A DNA stretch of 45,134 nucleotides from Desulfobacteraceae bacterium. Lineage in GTDB: Bacteria > Desulfobacterota > Desulfobacteria > Desulfobacterales > Desulfosalsimonadaceae. Under the pieces are notes generated by a model, which did not search any database, was not told where the DNA came from, and saw only the letters and a program-made list of their open reading frames with translations. Positions 9,815 to 18,275 of this stretch are shown piece by piece; position 1 is the first letter of the stretch, and the number at the start of each line of letters is the position of its first letter. The position numbers were made by a program, and so were the translations under genes. The stretch spans positions 1-45,134 of the forward strand of contig JAIPES010000014.1 of NCBI GenBank assembly GCA_021737045.1, given 5' to 3'.

Positions 9815-11692
9815 TTAAACAACCAGCAAAATGAGTGTCAATCCGAACATCACGGCAACCGCCACCATCAGCTTCGGCTGGATCATGGCCCGGTGCCATC
9901 CCGCAGCCATGCGTCCGCAGATAACAACCCAGCCGGTGATCATGGCCAGCGCCCCTTCAATCACCCGATTCTCCGTCCGCCGGGCCCCCTCGGCAATGCC
10001 CCGGTCCAGGACCCGGTCGGTTATCCAGGCGTAAACATGATCCAGGTACCAGCGGCTGGCAAAAAGACGGCCCACAGGCCCGATTTTCTCAGCAAACCCC
10101 ACCTGATCCGAGGCGCTGCGGCCAAATTGCATCCACGCGGCAAAAATGCCTGCAACCGCCAGAACCGGAGAGGCGATATGGGCCAAAAACGCCGTATGAC
10201 CGTCTTTGGCATGTGGGCTGTGGATACTGATAAAATCCTGAAAGCCTTGTGCAAAAAACCCCGCCGCCAGGGTAATCACAGCCAGGATCACCAGCACCGC
10301 ATACATGGCCGCACTGGCGGGCACAGACCCGTGGCCGTGGCTGTTGGCGCCGGCCGCTTGGGTGCGGGGAAACAGGATGATAAAAATCAGGCGGAACGTA
10401 TAATATGCGGTCAGAAACACTCCGGCAAGCCCGCAAAACAGCCATACGGGATTGTCTGCAGCCGCCAGCGCTCCCATGATCGCCTCTTTGCTGAAAAAAC
10501 CGGAAAAGGGCCATATTCCGGCAAGCGCCAGGGCGCCGGCTGTCATGCAGACCATGGCTGTTTTCATGCGGCGTCCGCCGGCCCGGCCGATGACAAACAT
10601 ATCGTTTGTATCATGGGCATGGATCAAAACCCCGGCACATAAAAACAACAGCGCCTTGAACCCGGCATGGGTGGTGAGGTGAAATATCCCGGCCGCATAA
10701 CCGCCCGCGCCAAGGGCCATGATCATGAAACCGAGCTGGCTGATGGTGGAATAAGCCCACACCTGCTTAATATCCCGGCTCACCATGGCCATGGTGGCTG
10801 AAAGCAGCATGCTGACAGTACCCACTGCCATGCACACGGTCATGACCGTATCTGACTGGCTGAAAAACGGAAACAGCCGGCCCAGCAAAAAAACCCCGGC
10901 GGCAACCATTGTGGCGGAATGAAGCAGGGCACTGACCGGCGTGGGGCCCTCCATGGCATCGGGCAGCCAGGTCATGAGCGGAAACTGGGCGCTTTTGCCG
11001 ATGATCCCGCCGAATACCAGCAGTGCGGATGCGGTTGTCATGGCACTGGAAAGCCCGTGTGCGCCGCTGTTTAACTCAAAGATCTGCAATGTCCCCCCCC
11101 AGACCAGCAAAATCAGCCAGCCCCAGAAAAACAGGGTATCGCCGGCCCGGGTCATGATAAACGCCTTTTTTCCCGCCCGGGTGGCGGAAAACTTCTCATA
11201 CCAGAAACCAATGAGCAGATAGGATGAAACACCCACCAGCTCCCAGAATATAAAGACCTGGAGGATATTGGGGGCAAGCACCAAACCGGCCATGGCCCAG
11301 GCAAACAGGGACATGAACCCAAAATACCGCCCATAGCCGGCATCGCCGGCCATGTAGCCAAGGGAATAAACCTGGACCAGAAACGCAATACAGGTCACAA
11401 TCACCAGCATGACAAGGCTCAACGGATCGAGCAGCACCCCAACGGCAATCTCAAAATCCCCTGAGGCCATCCATGTCACAGAAGATTGCAGGGGCGCATC
11501 CATGCCCAAATGGCGGACCAAAAGACAAACCGCGCAGATCAGGGACACGGCCGCGGCAGCCACGGAAGTCCCGGCCGCTGCTCTGGGCAGGCCCCGGAGA
11601 AACACCAGGATGAGCCCGAAGGCCGCCAGGGGCACCACGGCCGCGGCCCAGGCCAGGAAGAGCGAAATTTCGGGTACGGGTTGGAGAAGCAT
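9815..11692 (-). CDS. nuoL: NADH-quinone oxidoreductase subunit L
   Basis: Largest antiporter-like subunit of complex I (625 aa). Visible features are FWELVGVSSYLLIGFWYE with the functional glutamate, KSAQFPLMTWLPDAMEGPTPVSALLHSATMVAAG, WAYSTISQLGFM and THAGFKALLFLCAGVLIHA. The long C-terminal part (after HSPHAKDG) fits the lateral helix and last anchoring helix that distinguish NuoL from NuoM and NuoN. The ATG at 11692 lies 10 bp after the nuoK stop; no strong ribosome site is visible, so coupled translation is likely. Confidence 0.94.
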   Translation of the reverse strand: MLLQPVPEISLFLAWAAAVVPLAAFGLILVFLRGLPRAAAGTSVAAAAVSLICAVCLLVRHLGMDAPLQSSVTWMASGDFEIAVGVLLDPLSLVMLVIVTCIAFLVQVYSLGYMAGDAGYGRYFGFMSLFAWAMAGLVLAPNILQVFIFWELVGVSSYLLIGFWYEKFSATRAGKKAFIMTRAGDTLFFWGWLILLVWGGTLQIFELNSGAHGLSSAMTTASALLVFGGIIGKSAQFPLMTWLPDAMEGPTPVSALLHSATMVAAGVFLLGRLFPFFSQSDTVMTVCMAVGTVSMLLSATMAMVSRDIKQVWAYSTISQLGFMIMALGAGGYAAGIFHLTTHAGFKALLFLCAGVLIHAHDTNDMFVIGRAGGRRMKTAMVCMTAGALALAGIWPFSGFFSKEAIMGALAAADNPVWLFCGLAGVFLTAYYTFRLIFIILFPRTQAAGANSHGHGSVPASAAMYAVLVILAVITLAAGFFAQGFQDFISIHSPHAKDGHTAFLAHIASPVLAVAGIFAAWMQFGRSASDQVGFAEKIGPVGRLFASRWYLDHVYAWITDRVLDRGIAEGARRTENRVIEGALAMITGWVVICGRMAAGWHRAMIQPKLMVAVAVMFGLTLILLVV

Positions 11693-11702
11693 GATAAAAG
11701 TG

Positions 11703-11725
11703 TTAAGGGTTAAGGGTTAAGGGTT
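11703..11725. repeat. Heptamer tandem repeat (TTAAGGG)x3
   Basis: Three exact ttaaggg units followed by tt lie at the 3' end of nuoK and supply its last codons and TAA stop. The period of 7 resembles the ttgaacc array in the element at 18007-18307. Confidence 0.8.
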
Positions 11726-12053
11726 CGGAAGCGGCTTTCGGGTCCGGGACACGCGGGCTGTTTTCAATGCATTGCGGATCTATGCTGTGTCGCTGCCGGT
11801 ATATGCAAACCACCATGGCCAGGCCCACTGACACCTCGGCTGCGGCCACGGCCACGATAAAAAGGGCCATGACCTGGCCTTCGATCTGCTGAAACTGCAG
11901 GCCTGCGCCCACAAACACAATGGCAGCAGCGTTTAACATGATCTCCAGTCCCACAATGATCATAATCAGGTTCCTGCGGGTCAAAGTGCAGATCATCCCC
12001 ATCAGAAACACAATGGCCCCAAGCAGCATGACATGGGTGTAGGGTACAATCAT
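11703..12053 (-). CDS. nuoK: NADH-quinone oxidoreductase subunit K
   Basis: Small three-helix proton-channel subunit of complex I. GLEIMLNAAAIVF and the second buried glutamate in AAAEVSVGLAM are the family hallmarks. The track starts at a GTG at 12056, but aaggag is better spaced for the ATG at 12053, which overlaps the nuoJ stop as TGATG. The family is about 100 aa. Here the final residues SEPLTLNP are read from a ccctta-type heptamer repeat, so the protein carries a short extra tail. Confidence 0.92.
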   Translation of the reverse strand: MIVPYTHVMLLGAIVFLMGMICTLTRRNLIMIIVGLEIMLNAAAIVFVGAGLQFQQIEGQVMALFIVAVAAAEVSVGLAMVVCIYRQRHSIDPQCIENSPRVPDPKAASEPLTLNP

Positions 12054-12577
12054 CACGGCTCCTTGTTTCCGGATTGTTTCCGTCTGCCCGCCCTGCCCAG
12101 GTGAAGGGCTCCGATCAGGGCAACCAGGAGAAGAATCGAAATCATCTCCACTGCCAGCCAGTGTTGGTCAAACAAATAAAACCCAAACGCAGCGGGTGAG
12201 GCCGCTGCCGCAGCCATTGGCCTGCCGGCTTCAGGGCCTGAAAAAAACGCAAGCACCAACGCGGCGGCAATGTATACGCCGCAGACCCCGAAGGCCGCTA
12301 TAAAGTGGCCTGCCGGAAAAGGGCGATCGGCTCCCGGAGCCATCCGGATCATCATGACAATGAAGAGAAAAAGCACCATAATGGCCCCGGCGTATAAGAT
12401 CACCTGAAAAATCCCCACAAGCGGTGCGCCCAGCAAATAAAACAGCAGGGCTGTTGCAATAAAGGACACCACCAGGTAAAGCACCGCATGAACCATGTGC
12501 TTTCTGGTGATCGCCAGGCCTGCAGAGGCGATGATCAGCGCGGCAATGATATAGAAAAACACGGCGTAAACAGTCAT
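12053..12577 (-). CDS. nuoJ: NADH-quinone oxidoreductase subunit J
   Basis: Membrane subunit of complex I with five expected helices. The segment VGIFQVILYAGAIMVLFLFIVMMI is the conserved third helix. The track uses a GTG at 12586 that overlaps the nuoI stop. The ATG at 12577 (MTVYAVFF, 174 aa) sits behind gaggg and is closer to the family start; both are possible. The C-terminal part after the last helix (GRAGRRKQSGNKEP) is short and basic. Confidence 0.9.
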   Translation of the reverse strand: MTVYAVFFYIIAALIIASAGLAITRKHMVHAVLYLVVSFIATALLFYLLGAPLVGIFQVILYAGAIMVLFLFIVMMIRMAPGADRPFPAGHFIAAFGVCGVYIAAALVLAFFSGPEAGRPMAAAAASPAAFGFYLFDQHWLAVEMISILLLVALIGALHLGRAGRRKQSGNKEP

Positions 12578-12582
12578 ATCCC

Positions 12583-13119
12583 TCACGGCATGTTGGTTCT
12601 GACATTGACCGGCGGCGACTCGTTTACGTGCCCGCCCTTTGGGCGGATCGCGTCGGCCACACCGGCATGATGGTAGAAATTGTAATTTGGGTCCTTTCCG
12701 CAGTGGTCCACCTGGAGATCCTCCTTTTCAGCAACCATCTTCAGGATGTCCCGGTCTGCATGTTCAAAAGACGGGGTGAGCTGGATGGCGGCGGTGGGAC
12801 AGGCCTCCTCGCAGAGCCCGCAGTATATGCACCGGCCGAAATTGATCCGGAACCATGCCGCATACCGCCGACCTTCCGGGTTTTCGGCAGCCTGCATGGA
12901 AATGCAGTCCACCGGGCACGCAGCCGAGCAAAGATAGCAGGCCACACAGCGCTCCCTGCCGTCTGGATCAACGGTTAAAATGATGCGCGCCCTGGACCGG
13001 GCCGGCAGGGGACGCTTGTACTCGGGATACAGCTCCGTGGCCGGTCCCCGGAAAATGTGCTTCAATGTGGTGTAAAAACCCGTGCAAAGCGAATGCACGA
13101 CCAAAAACAATTCCTTCAT
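12583..13119 (-). CDS. nuoI: NADH-quinone oxidoreductase subunit I
   Basis: Ferredoxin-like subunit carrying the two [4Fe-4S] clusters that pass electrons towards NuoB. Both motifs are intact: CVACYLCSAACPVDC and CIYCGLCEEACPTAA. The N-terminal TLKHIFRGPATELYPEYKRP segment is typical of the family. The ATG overlaps the nuoH stop as ATGA. The 178-aa length is slightly long because of a C-terminal extension ending VNVRTNMP. Confidence 0.94.
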   Translation of the reverse strand: MKELFLVVHSLCTGFYTTLKHIFRGPATELYPEYKRPLPARSRARIILTVDPDGRERCVACYLCSAACPVDCISMQAAENPEGRRYAAWFRINFGRCIYCGLCEEACPTAAIQLTPSFEHADRDILKMVAEKEDLQVDHCGKDPNYNFYHHAGVADAIRPKGGHVNESPPVNVRTNMP

Positions 13120-14105
13120 ATGCCCACCATCACAAATCCGGTAATCACGATATTGATCAGGGCCGCAGGGATCAGAAACTTCCAGCCCAGGCCCATGAGC
13201 TGATCATAACGGAACCTGGGCAAAGTGGCCCGGATCCAGATCATGGCCGTTACCACCAGAACAATTTTTACAAGCAGCCACAGGGGAGCGGGCAAAAGCG
13301 GCCCGCGCCAGCCCCCGAGGAAAAACACCGCTGTAAGGGCACCAAGAACCTGCATCTGCACATATTCACCCAGAAAAAACATCCCAAAGCGCATGCCGCT
13401 GTATTCCGTGTGATACCCCGAGCCGAGCTCGGCCTCAGCTTCGGGCAGATCAAAGGGAATGCGCTTGCTTTCGGCCATGGCAGAGAGAAAAAATATGACA
13501 AACGCCAGGGGCTGGACCAGGATAAACGGCCTGCCCGCCTGGGCGTCTACGATATCGACCAGGCTAAGAGAGCCCGCCAGCATGACCACCGGGACAATGG
13601 AAAGCCCCAGGGCCAGTTCGTAGCTGATCATCTGGGCCGCGCCGCGGATGCTGCCGAGCATGGCATACTTGGAATCCGAGGCCCATCCACCCAGCACCAC
13701 CCCGTAAACACTCAAAGAAGCCATGGCAAAAACATAGAGCAGCCCCACATTCATGTCCGTTACCACCATGGGAATCTTTCTGCCGCCAAGGTGTAAGTCC
13801 GGACCCATGGGCACCACCGCAAAGGTGAGCAGGGCCGTGGCGGCCACAACAGCCGGGGCGAACAAAAAAATCCTGCGATGGGCCCCCTGGGGTATGACAT
13901 CTTCTTTTGTCAAAAGCTTGATGCCGTCGGAAACAGGCTGGAGCAGGCCGAAAATCCCGGTACGGTTGGGCCCGATGCGGGCCTGAAAGCGGCCCAGCAG
14001 CTTGCGTTCCAAAAGCACCAGGTAAGCGGCCAGCAACAAAACCCCGGTTAAAATCACCGCGATCTTAATCATTAAAATGGCATATCCTGTCAGCCAGAGT
14101 CCCAT
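13116..14105 (-). CDS. nuoH: NADH-quinone oxidoreductase subunit H
   Basis: Membrane subunit that forms much of the quinone entry site. LERKLLGRFQARIGPNRTGIFGLLQPVSDGIKLLTKED, the acidic loop EAEAELGSGYHTEYSGMRF and IRATLPRFRYDQLMGLGWK are all diagnostic. The length (329 aa) is normal. The first ATG (14105) follows aagg; a second at 14072 (MIKIAVIL) would also keep the first helix. A 79-bp gap separates it from nuoG and holds no recognisable gene. Confidence 0.94.
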   Translation of the reverse strand: MGLWLTGYAILMIKIAVILTGVLLLAAYLVLLERKLLGRFQARIGPNRTGIFGLLQPVSDGIKLLTKEDVIPQGAHRRIFLFAPAVVAATALLTFAVVPMGPDLHLGGRKIPMVVTDMNVGLLYVFAMASLSVYGVVLGGWASDSKYAMLGSIRGAAQMISYELALGLSIVPVVMLAGSLSLVDIVDAQAGRPFILVQPLAFVIFFLSAMAESKRIPFDLPEAEAELGSGYHTEYSGMRFGMFFLGEYVQMQVLGALTAVFFLGGWRGPLLPAPLWLLVKIVLVVTAMIWIRATLPRFRYDQLMGLGWKFLIPAALINIVITGFVMVGI

Positions 14106-14184
14106 TGCTGTTGCCTTGTGTTTGTTGGTCCCAAACCGCCCGCCCTGTTTTTTGCCACCGCGGGCCGGCCGGATTTTTTCATCG

Positions 14185-16233
14185 TTACTGCAAAGGAAAA
14201 ATCCGCACGCCTTGTGCTGCCATGGTTTTGACCGGCGCTGTCACCGGATAGGTTTTTGTCATCCACTCGAGCATTTCCCCGGGGCCGGCCGGCGGAGCCA
14301 GACCCGCAATCTGCCAGGCTGCCTGCCAGGCACCGGGCATATCACCTCCGGGTATGGCTGAGCCGATAACCCTTGGGGGATGGCCCCCTGCCCCGGTTAT
14401 GCGCACGGGCGTGCCCCCGGCATGGGCGGGGGCTGACCATTGGGCCCTTGCTTCCTGGTTGACATAGATCCCCCCGGCTTCATAGACGCTTGACACCGGG
14501 ATGACAATATCTGCCCGGGAAACGAGTTCAGTGGCCATGCAGTCGGCTGCACACAAAAATTCCAGGCCGTTGAGCGCGCGCTCCAGAAGATCCCGGTCTG
14601 TGCAGTTTTGCCAGAGATCGCTTTCTACGGCCACCAGCGCCTTGATTTCACCGGATTCCATGGCATGGATGAGTTCATCCGGGGGTTGCACCCGGTGATC
14701 CAGCAAAAGCCCGCCAAAGGTATTGGCCTTGGGCAGGGTGTAAAACAGGCGCGTGTCCTTTTTATTTTTGCGCAATCGTTTGACAAGGCCGGCTGCGGCC
14801 AAAGCCGTGCTTTGATCAACAATGGCAGTGCCGCACAGGATCACCGGAAAGCGGCTGTGCCGGATCTGGTCCTGGATTGCCGCCATTTTGCCGGCATGCT
14901 TGCCGGCATTGCCGCCAATTTCGTTTTCCGGCTCAATACCGGACAACAAATCAACGATTTCATGAGGTTCGGCCACAACCTGCTGGAATTCAAACGGCCA
15001 TTCCAGGTCTCTGGAATCAATGGCGAAAACTTTGGCCCCGGCGCGCCATGCCTGGCGCATGGCCAGGGCCAGCATGGGGGCCTCGCCCAGGGGATCTGCG
15101 CCCACAGCCAGAATCATGTCCGCGGATTCAACAGCTTTCATGGATACGACATTTTCCGGGCTCAGACCGGAAACCGCGGCCGGCGCCGCCGGGGCGGCTG
15201 CCAGGTCATCGAAAAAAAATCCGCGCCAGGAGCGGCGCCTGCACAAATCCATCCATGCAGCCAGGGTTTCCAGGCTGCTGCGCCCGGAGCCCGCAACCGC
15301 AATGGCACCGGCGCCGTATTGCTCCGCCAGGCTATCGAGCCTGCCAGCCGCGGCAGCAGCGGCCTTTTGCGGGGCCATTGCTTTTGCCGCCACACGGCCC
15401 TGCCTGGGCCGGTTTTCCGAGTTGACCCAGGAAAACCCGTATCGTCCGCGATCACAGATGAAAGCACCGTTGACCGCCCGACTGAAAGCCGCCTCCAGAC
15501 GGACAACCTGCCTGTACCTGGCCGAAACCATGATGCTGCAGCCCAGACCGCAGGTGGTACAAACGCCCGTGGTCCGCTCAAAATCCCATCTGCGGCCGGT
15601 GTAGCGCGACGGCTTGTCCGTGTAGACACCTGTGGGGCACAGATCGATGAGGTTTCCGGAAAACGGATTTTCAAGCACGCCGTCTTTGTAACGCCCGAAA
15701 TAAATCCGCTGGGCAATGCCCATGACCCCGAGGTCTGTGTATCCGCAATATTCCTGGTAAAACCGGGAACAGCGGTAACACTGAATGCAGCGGTTTTCCT
15801 CGTGGCTGATCAGCGGCCCCAGGTACTGATCTGCATATGTCCGTTTTTTGCCGGCAAACCTGCGGATACCGTGGCCGCCGGCAACGGTGAGGTCCTGGAG
15901 CAGACAATGGCCGCCTTCGTCGCAAACCGGGCAGTCATGCGGGTGGTTCATCATCATCCACTCAATGACATGCCTTCTGAAATCCACGGCCTCGGCATCG
16001 TCCGTGGCGACCACCATGCCGTCTTCAGCCTCGACCATGCAGCTCATCCGGATGCCTTCAACGGGTCCGTCTATGAATTTCACCGCGCATACCCGGCAGG
16101 CGCCCACCGCCCCGAGTTCCGCAAAATAGCAAAACCGCGGGATATAGATACCGGCGCTTTCGGCGGCATCAATGACCCGGGTGCCTTTGGCAACCCTGAT
16201 CTTTTTGTTGTCAATAATGAGATTCGGCATCAT
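14185..16233 (-). CDS. nuoG: NADH-quinone oxidoreductase subunit G
   Basis: Large iron-sulfur subunit of the NADH module. The N-terminal [2Fe-2S] set reads CYFAELGAVGACRVC with a fourth cysteine in RMSCMVE. The His-ligated cluster is HPHDCPVCDEGGHC, and CIQCYRCSRF with a later Cys in IDLCPTG gives another. CTTCGLGCSI plus FICDRGR supplies the extra cluster found in some bacterial NuoG proteins. A molybdopterin-oxidoreductase-like domain follows from about residue 200. The track start at 16278 is deep in nuoF. I use the ATG pair at 16233/16230 (MMPNLIIDNK, about 682 aa), which still overlaps nuoF by about 20 bp. Confidence 0.93.
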   Translation of the reverse strand: MMPNLIIDNKKIRVAKGTRVIDAAESAGIYIPRFCYFAELGAVGACRVCAVKFIDGPVEGIRMSCMVEAEDGMVVATDDAEAVDFRRHVIEWMMMNHPHDCPVCDEGGHCLLQDLTVAGGHGIRRFAGKKRTYADQYLGPLISHEENRCIQCYRCSRFYQEYCGYTDLGVMGIAQRIYFGRYKDGVLENPFSGNLIDLCPTGVYTDKPSRYTGRRWDFERTTGVCTTCGLGCSIMVSARYRQVVRLEAAFSRAVNGAFICDRGRYGFSWVNSENRPRQGRVAAKAMAPQKAAAAAAGRLDSLAEQYGAGAIAVAGSGRSSLETLAAWMDLCRRRSWRGFFFDDLAAAPAAPAAVSGLSPENVVSMKAVESADMILAVGADPLGEAPMLALAMRQAWRAGAKVFAIDSRDLEWPFEFQQVVAEPHEIVDLLSGIEPENEIGGNAGKHAGKMAAIQDQIRHSRFPVILCGTAIVDQSTALAAAGLVKRLRKNKKDTRLFYTLPKANTFGGLLLDHRVQPPDELIHAMESGEIKALVAVESDLWQNCTDRDLLERALNGLEFLCAADCMATELVSRADIVIPVSSVYEAGGIYVNQEARAQWSAPAHAGGTPVRITGAGGHPPRVIGSAIPGGDMPGAWQAAWQIAGLAPPAGPGEMLEWMTKTYPVTAPVKTMAAQGVRIFPLQ

Positions 16234-17521
16234 TTTCGCCGGATTGCCTGTTTTTAAACGGGCATCCCTGATTTTCAATATGGTCCGTGACCTCTGCGTG
16301 AAAATCCTCGATCAGGGCCTGAACCGGGGCCACGGCTCCTGGGGCAAACGCGCAATAGGAATATTTCATGTGCCCGCACATTTTTCGTATCATTTCAATG
16401 TATTCAGCCCTGCCCTGTCCGGCCTCAATGCGCTTTAGCAAATCCAGGATATAGGGCAGTCCTTCCCGGCAGGGCGTGCACCAGCCGCAGGACTCCCTGA
16501 CAAAAAACGTCATCAGGTTGGCGGCCGCCTGCACCAGGCAGGTCTTGTGATCAAACACCATGATCGCTCCGGTGCCCAGCCGATAGCCGTTTTTTTCCAT
16601 TTCGCTGTAATCGAGCCGAAGGTGATACATGGATCCGGGCATAAGCCGCGTGGAAGCCCCGCCCGGCATGCACGCCTTAAACCTTGAGCCCGGTACCATG
16701 CCGCCGGCATGTTCTTCAATGAGCTCCGAGAGCCGGATGCCCATGGGCAGTTCGAAACAGCCGGGATGATTGACCCTGCCGCTGACGGAAAACACCTTGG
16801 TGCCGGCCCCGTTTTCAGTCAGGGCCAGGGATCTGAACCATGGGGCCCCGTTGGAAATGACATGGGGCACGCAGCACAGGGTCTCAACATTTTGCACCTC
16901 GGTGGGCCGCTGCCACAGCCCGCTGGTAGTGGGATAAGGCGGCGGCCGCCGGGGATTGGCACGTTTTCCCTCAAGTGCGTTGGTCAGCGCCGTGCCCTCC
17001 CCGCAGATATACCGGCCGGCGCTGCGGTGGACAACAAGCTCACAGTCATGGCCGGAACCGAGAATGTTTTTGCCGGCAAGCCCGGCACCCAGGGCTACCT
17101 GAATTTCCCGTTCCAGAATCCGTGCGGCGTTTTCGTATTCCCGCCGGATAAAAATCACGGCGATTTCGGCCTCAATGGCCCGGGCGGCCAGCACAATGCC
17201 CTCAATGAGCTGGTGGGGATCGGCATGGATCAACACCCGGTCCTTGAAAGTGCCCGGTTCCATTTCATCGGCATTGCACACCAGATATCTCGGGTGCGGG
17301 GCATTGTCAGGGACGGTTGACATTTTTTTCCCAATGGGAAACCCGGCGCCGCCGCGGCCCAGAAGCCGGGCCTCAAGCAGAGTCTCCCGGATATCCCCGG
17401 GCGGGGGATCATTTTTGACAAACGCGTTTTCAAGCGCCTGATACCCCCCGCTTTGCCGGTATTCGTCAATCGTGGCGATCCGGCCGGACTTTCGGTTTTT
17501 CAGCAGTACCCGGGGATGCAT
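16211..17521 (-). CDS. nuoF: NADH-quinone oxidoreductase subunit F
   Basis: NADH- and FMN-binding subunit, the electron entry point of complex I. The glycine-rich GRGGAGFPIGKK motif, NADEMEPGTFKDR and the [4Fe-4S] ligands ESCGWCTPCREG plus MKYSYCAFAPG are intact. The stretch RYICGEGTALTNALEG has Gly where the familiar sequence is CGEETAL, i.e. one of two adjacent glutamates near the NADH site is missing; the codon is an unambiguous GGC. The gene starts directly after the nuoE stop, and its C-terminus overlaps the start of nuoG. Confidence 0.94.
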   Translation of the reverse strand: MHPRVLLKNRKSGRIATIDEYRQSGGYQALENAFVKNDPPPGDIRETLLEARLLGRGGAGFPIGKKMSTVPDNAPHPRYLVCNADEMEPGTFKDRVLIHADPHQLIEGIVLAARAIEAEIAVIFIRREYENAARILEREIQVALGAGLAGKNILGSGHDCELVVHRSAGRYICGEGTALTNALEGKRANPRRPPPYPTTSGLWQRPTEVQNVETLCCVPHVISNGAPWFRSLALTENGAGTKVFSVSGRVNHPGCFELPMGIRLSELIEEHAGGMVPGSRFKACMPGGASTRLMPGSMYHLRLDYSEMEKNGYRLGTGAIMVFDHKTCLVQAAANLMTFFVRESCGWCTPCREGLPYILDLLKRIEAGQGRAEYIEMIRKMCGHMKYSYCAFAPGAVAPVQALIEDFHAEVTDHIENQGCPFKNRQSGENDAESHY

Positions 17522-17998
17522 TTATTTTTCCCGCCTGAGGTCTTCAATGATCTGATCAAACTTTTCCGCAGTCAGACGACCATAGATTGTCCGGTTGATC
17601 ATGAGGGCCGGGGCCAGATCGCAATAGCCCAGACAGCAAACCGGAAGCAGGGTAAACATCCCATCATCGGTGGTCTGTCCCATCCGGATGCCGAGTTTTT
17701 CCTGGATGTGCTCCACAAAGGATTCATAACCGCCGATCATCCAGCAGATCACGCTGTCGCAGACATGAATGACGTACTTGCCCACCGGCTGTCTGTAGAT
17801 GTAGTTGTAAAAGGTTGCGAGTTCCTCGATTTCCAAAGGACTCATATTCAAAAGCCGTGCGGTCTGCTCCAGGGCCTCGTCTGAAAACCAGCCGTAGAAC
17901 TGCTGGACTTCGAGCATCACGTCAATGATGATTTCCCTGGGGTGCACGGCCCGGCGCAGCCGTTTTTCCACTTCATTGATGTAAGTTTCAGGCAGCAT
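17522..17998 (-). CDS. nuoE: NADH-quinone oxidoreductase subunit E
   Basis: Thioredoxin-fold [2Fe-2S] subunit of the NADH module. The cluster ligands are visible as CDSVIC and CCLGYC. The ORF track extends to 18199, but its first 67 residues translate the inserted repeat element (FLPRHLKSDFLR), so the ATG at 17998 (MLPETYINEVEKRL, 158 aa) is the real start. That ATG lies 9 bases from the element end, and no good ribosome site is visible now. Without the element, nuoE would begin about 7 bases after the nuoBCD stop. Confidence 0.92.
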   Translation of the reverse strand: MLPETYINEVEKRLRRAVHPREIIIDVMLEVQQFYGWFSDEALEQTARLLNMSPLEIEELATFYNYIYRQPVGKYVIHVCDSVICWMIGGYESFVEHIQEKLGIRMGQTTDDGMFTLLPVCCLGYCDLAPALMINRTIYGRLTAEKFDQIIEDLRREK

Positions 17999-17999
17999 T

Positions 18000-18006
18000 T
18001 GTCTTT
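18000..18006. repeat. 7-bp target site duplication TGTCTTT (left)
   Basis: TGTCTTT directly precedes the left end gatggcac of the inserted element and recurs directly after its right end at 18308-18314. Confidence 0.7.
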
Positions 18007-18036
18007 GATGGCACCGTAAAAAGTCTGATTTCAGAT

Positions 18037-18064
18037 GGCGCGGTAAAAAGCTTTTTACCGCGCC
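18037..18064. repeat. 28-bp perfect palindrome
   Basis: ggcgcggtaaaaag is followed at once by its exact reverse complement, ctttttaccgcgcc. As RNA or single-stranded DNA it would form a cruciform-like hairpin with almost no loop. It embeds the family's terminal motif twice, head to head. Confidence 0.8.
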
Positions 18065-18146
18065 CGCTGTTTTTGCAGGAAGAAAGCCCTGCGGCCGGTG
18101 GCGAAACCCGAATTTACAAGCAACTAAAATTATTAGATAAAATTTT

Positions 18147-18206
18147 AAGTTACTTAGAAGTGTTCCCCCCGGGCCGCCGCCCGGGACCGAACACTGCAAA
18201 TAACTT
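18147..18206. repeat. Large GC-centred stem-loop inside the element
   Basis: Nested pairs are aagtta/taactt, agtgttc/gaacact and an inner cccgggc-cgcc-gcccggg hairpin. On the minus strand, the direction of nuo transcription, it is followed by moderately T-rich sequence. It could therefore attenuate or process the nuoBCD-nuoE transcript, but a clean U-tract is missing. Confidence 0.6.
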
Positions 18207-18241
18207 TTTGCCGCATGCTTAAAAGCTTTGATTTTATTTTT

Positions 18242-18275
18242 TTGAACCTTGAACCTTGAACCTTGAACCTTGAAC
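18242..18275. repeat. Heptamer tandem repeat (TTGAACC)x4.9
   Basis: Four full ttgaacc units and a partial fifth lie in the right part of the inserted element. The 7-base period invites copy-number change by slippage. Confidence 0.85.

Noticed and set aside
14608-16257. 549-aa ORF on the plus strand
   Set aside because: Shadow of nuoG in the opposite frame; nuoG carries all expected cluster motifs.
18147-18206. Intrinsic terminator separating nuoBCD from nuoE
   Set aside because: The stem is strong, but no continuous U-tract follows on the nuo strand, so it is kept only as a stem-loop.
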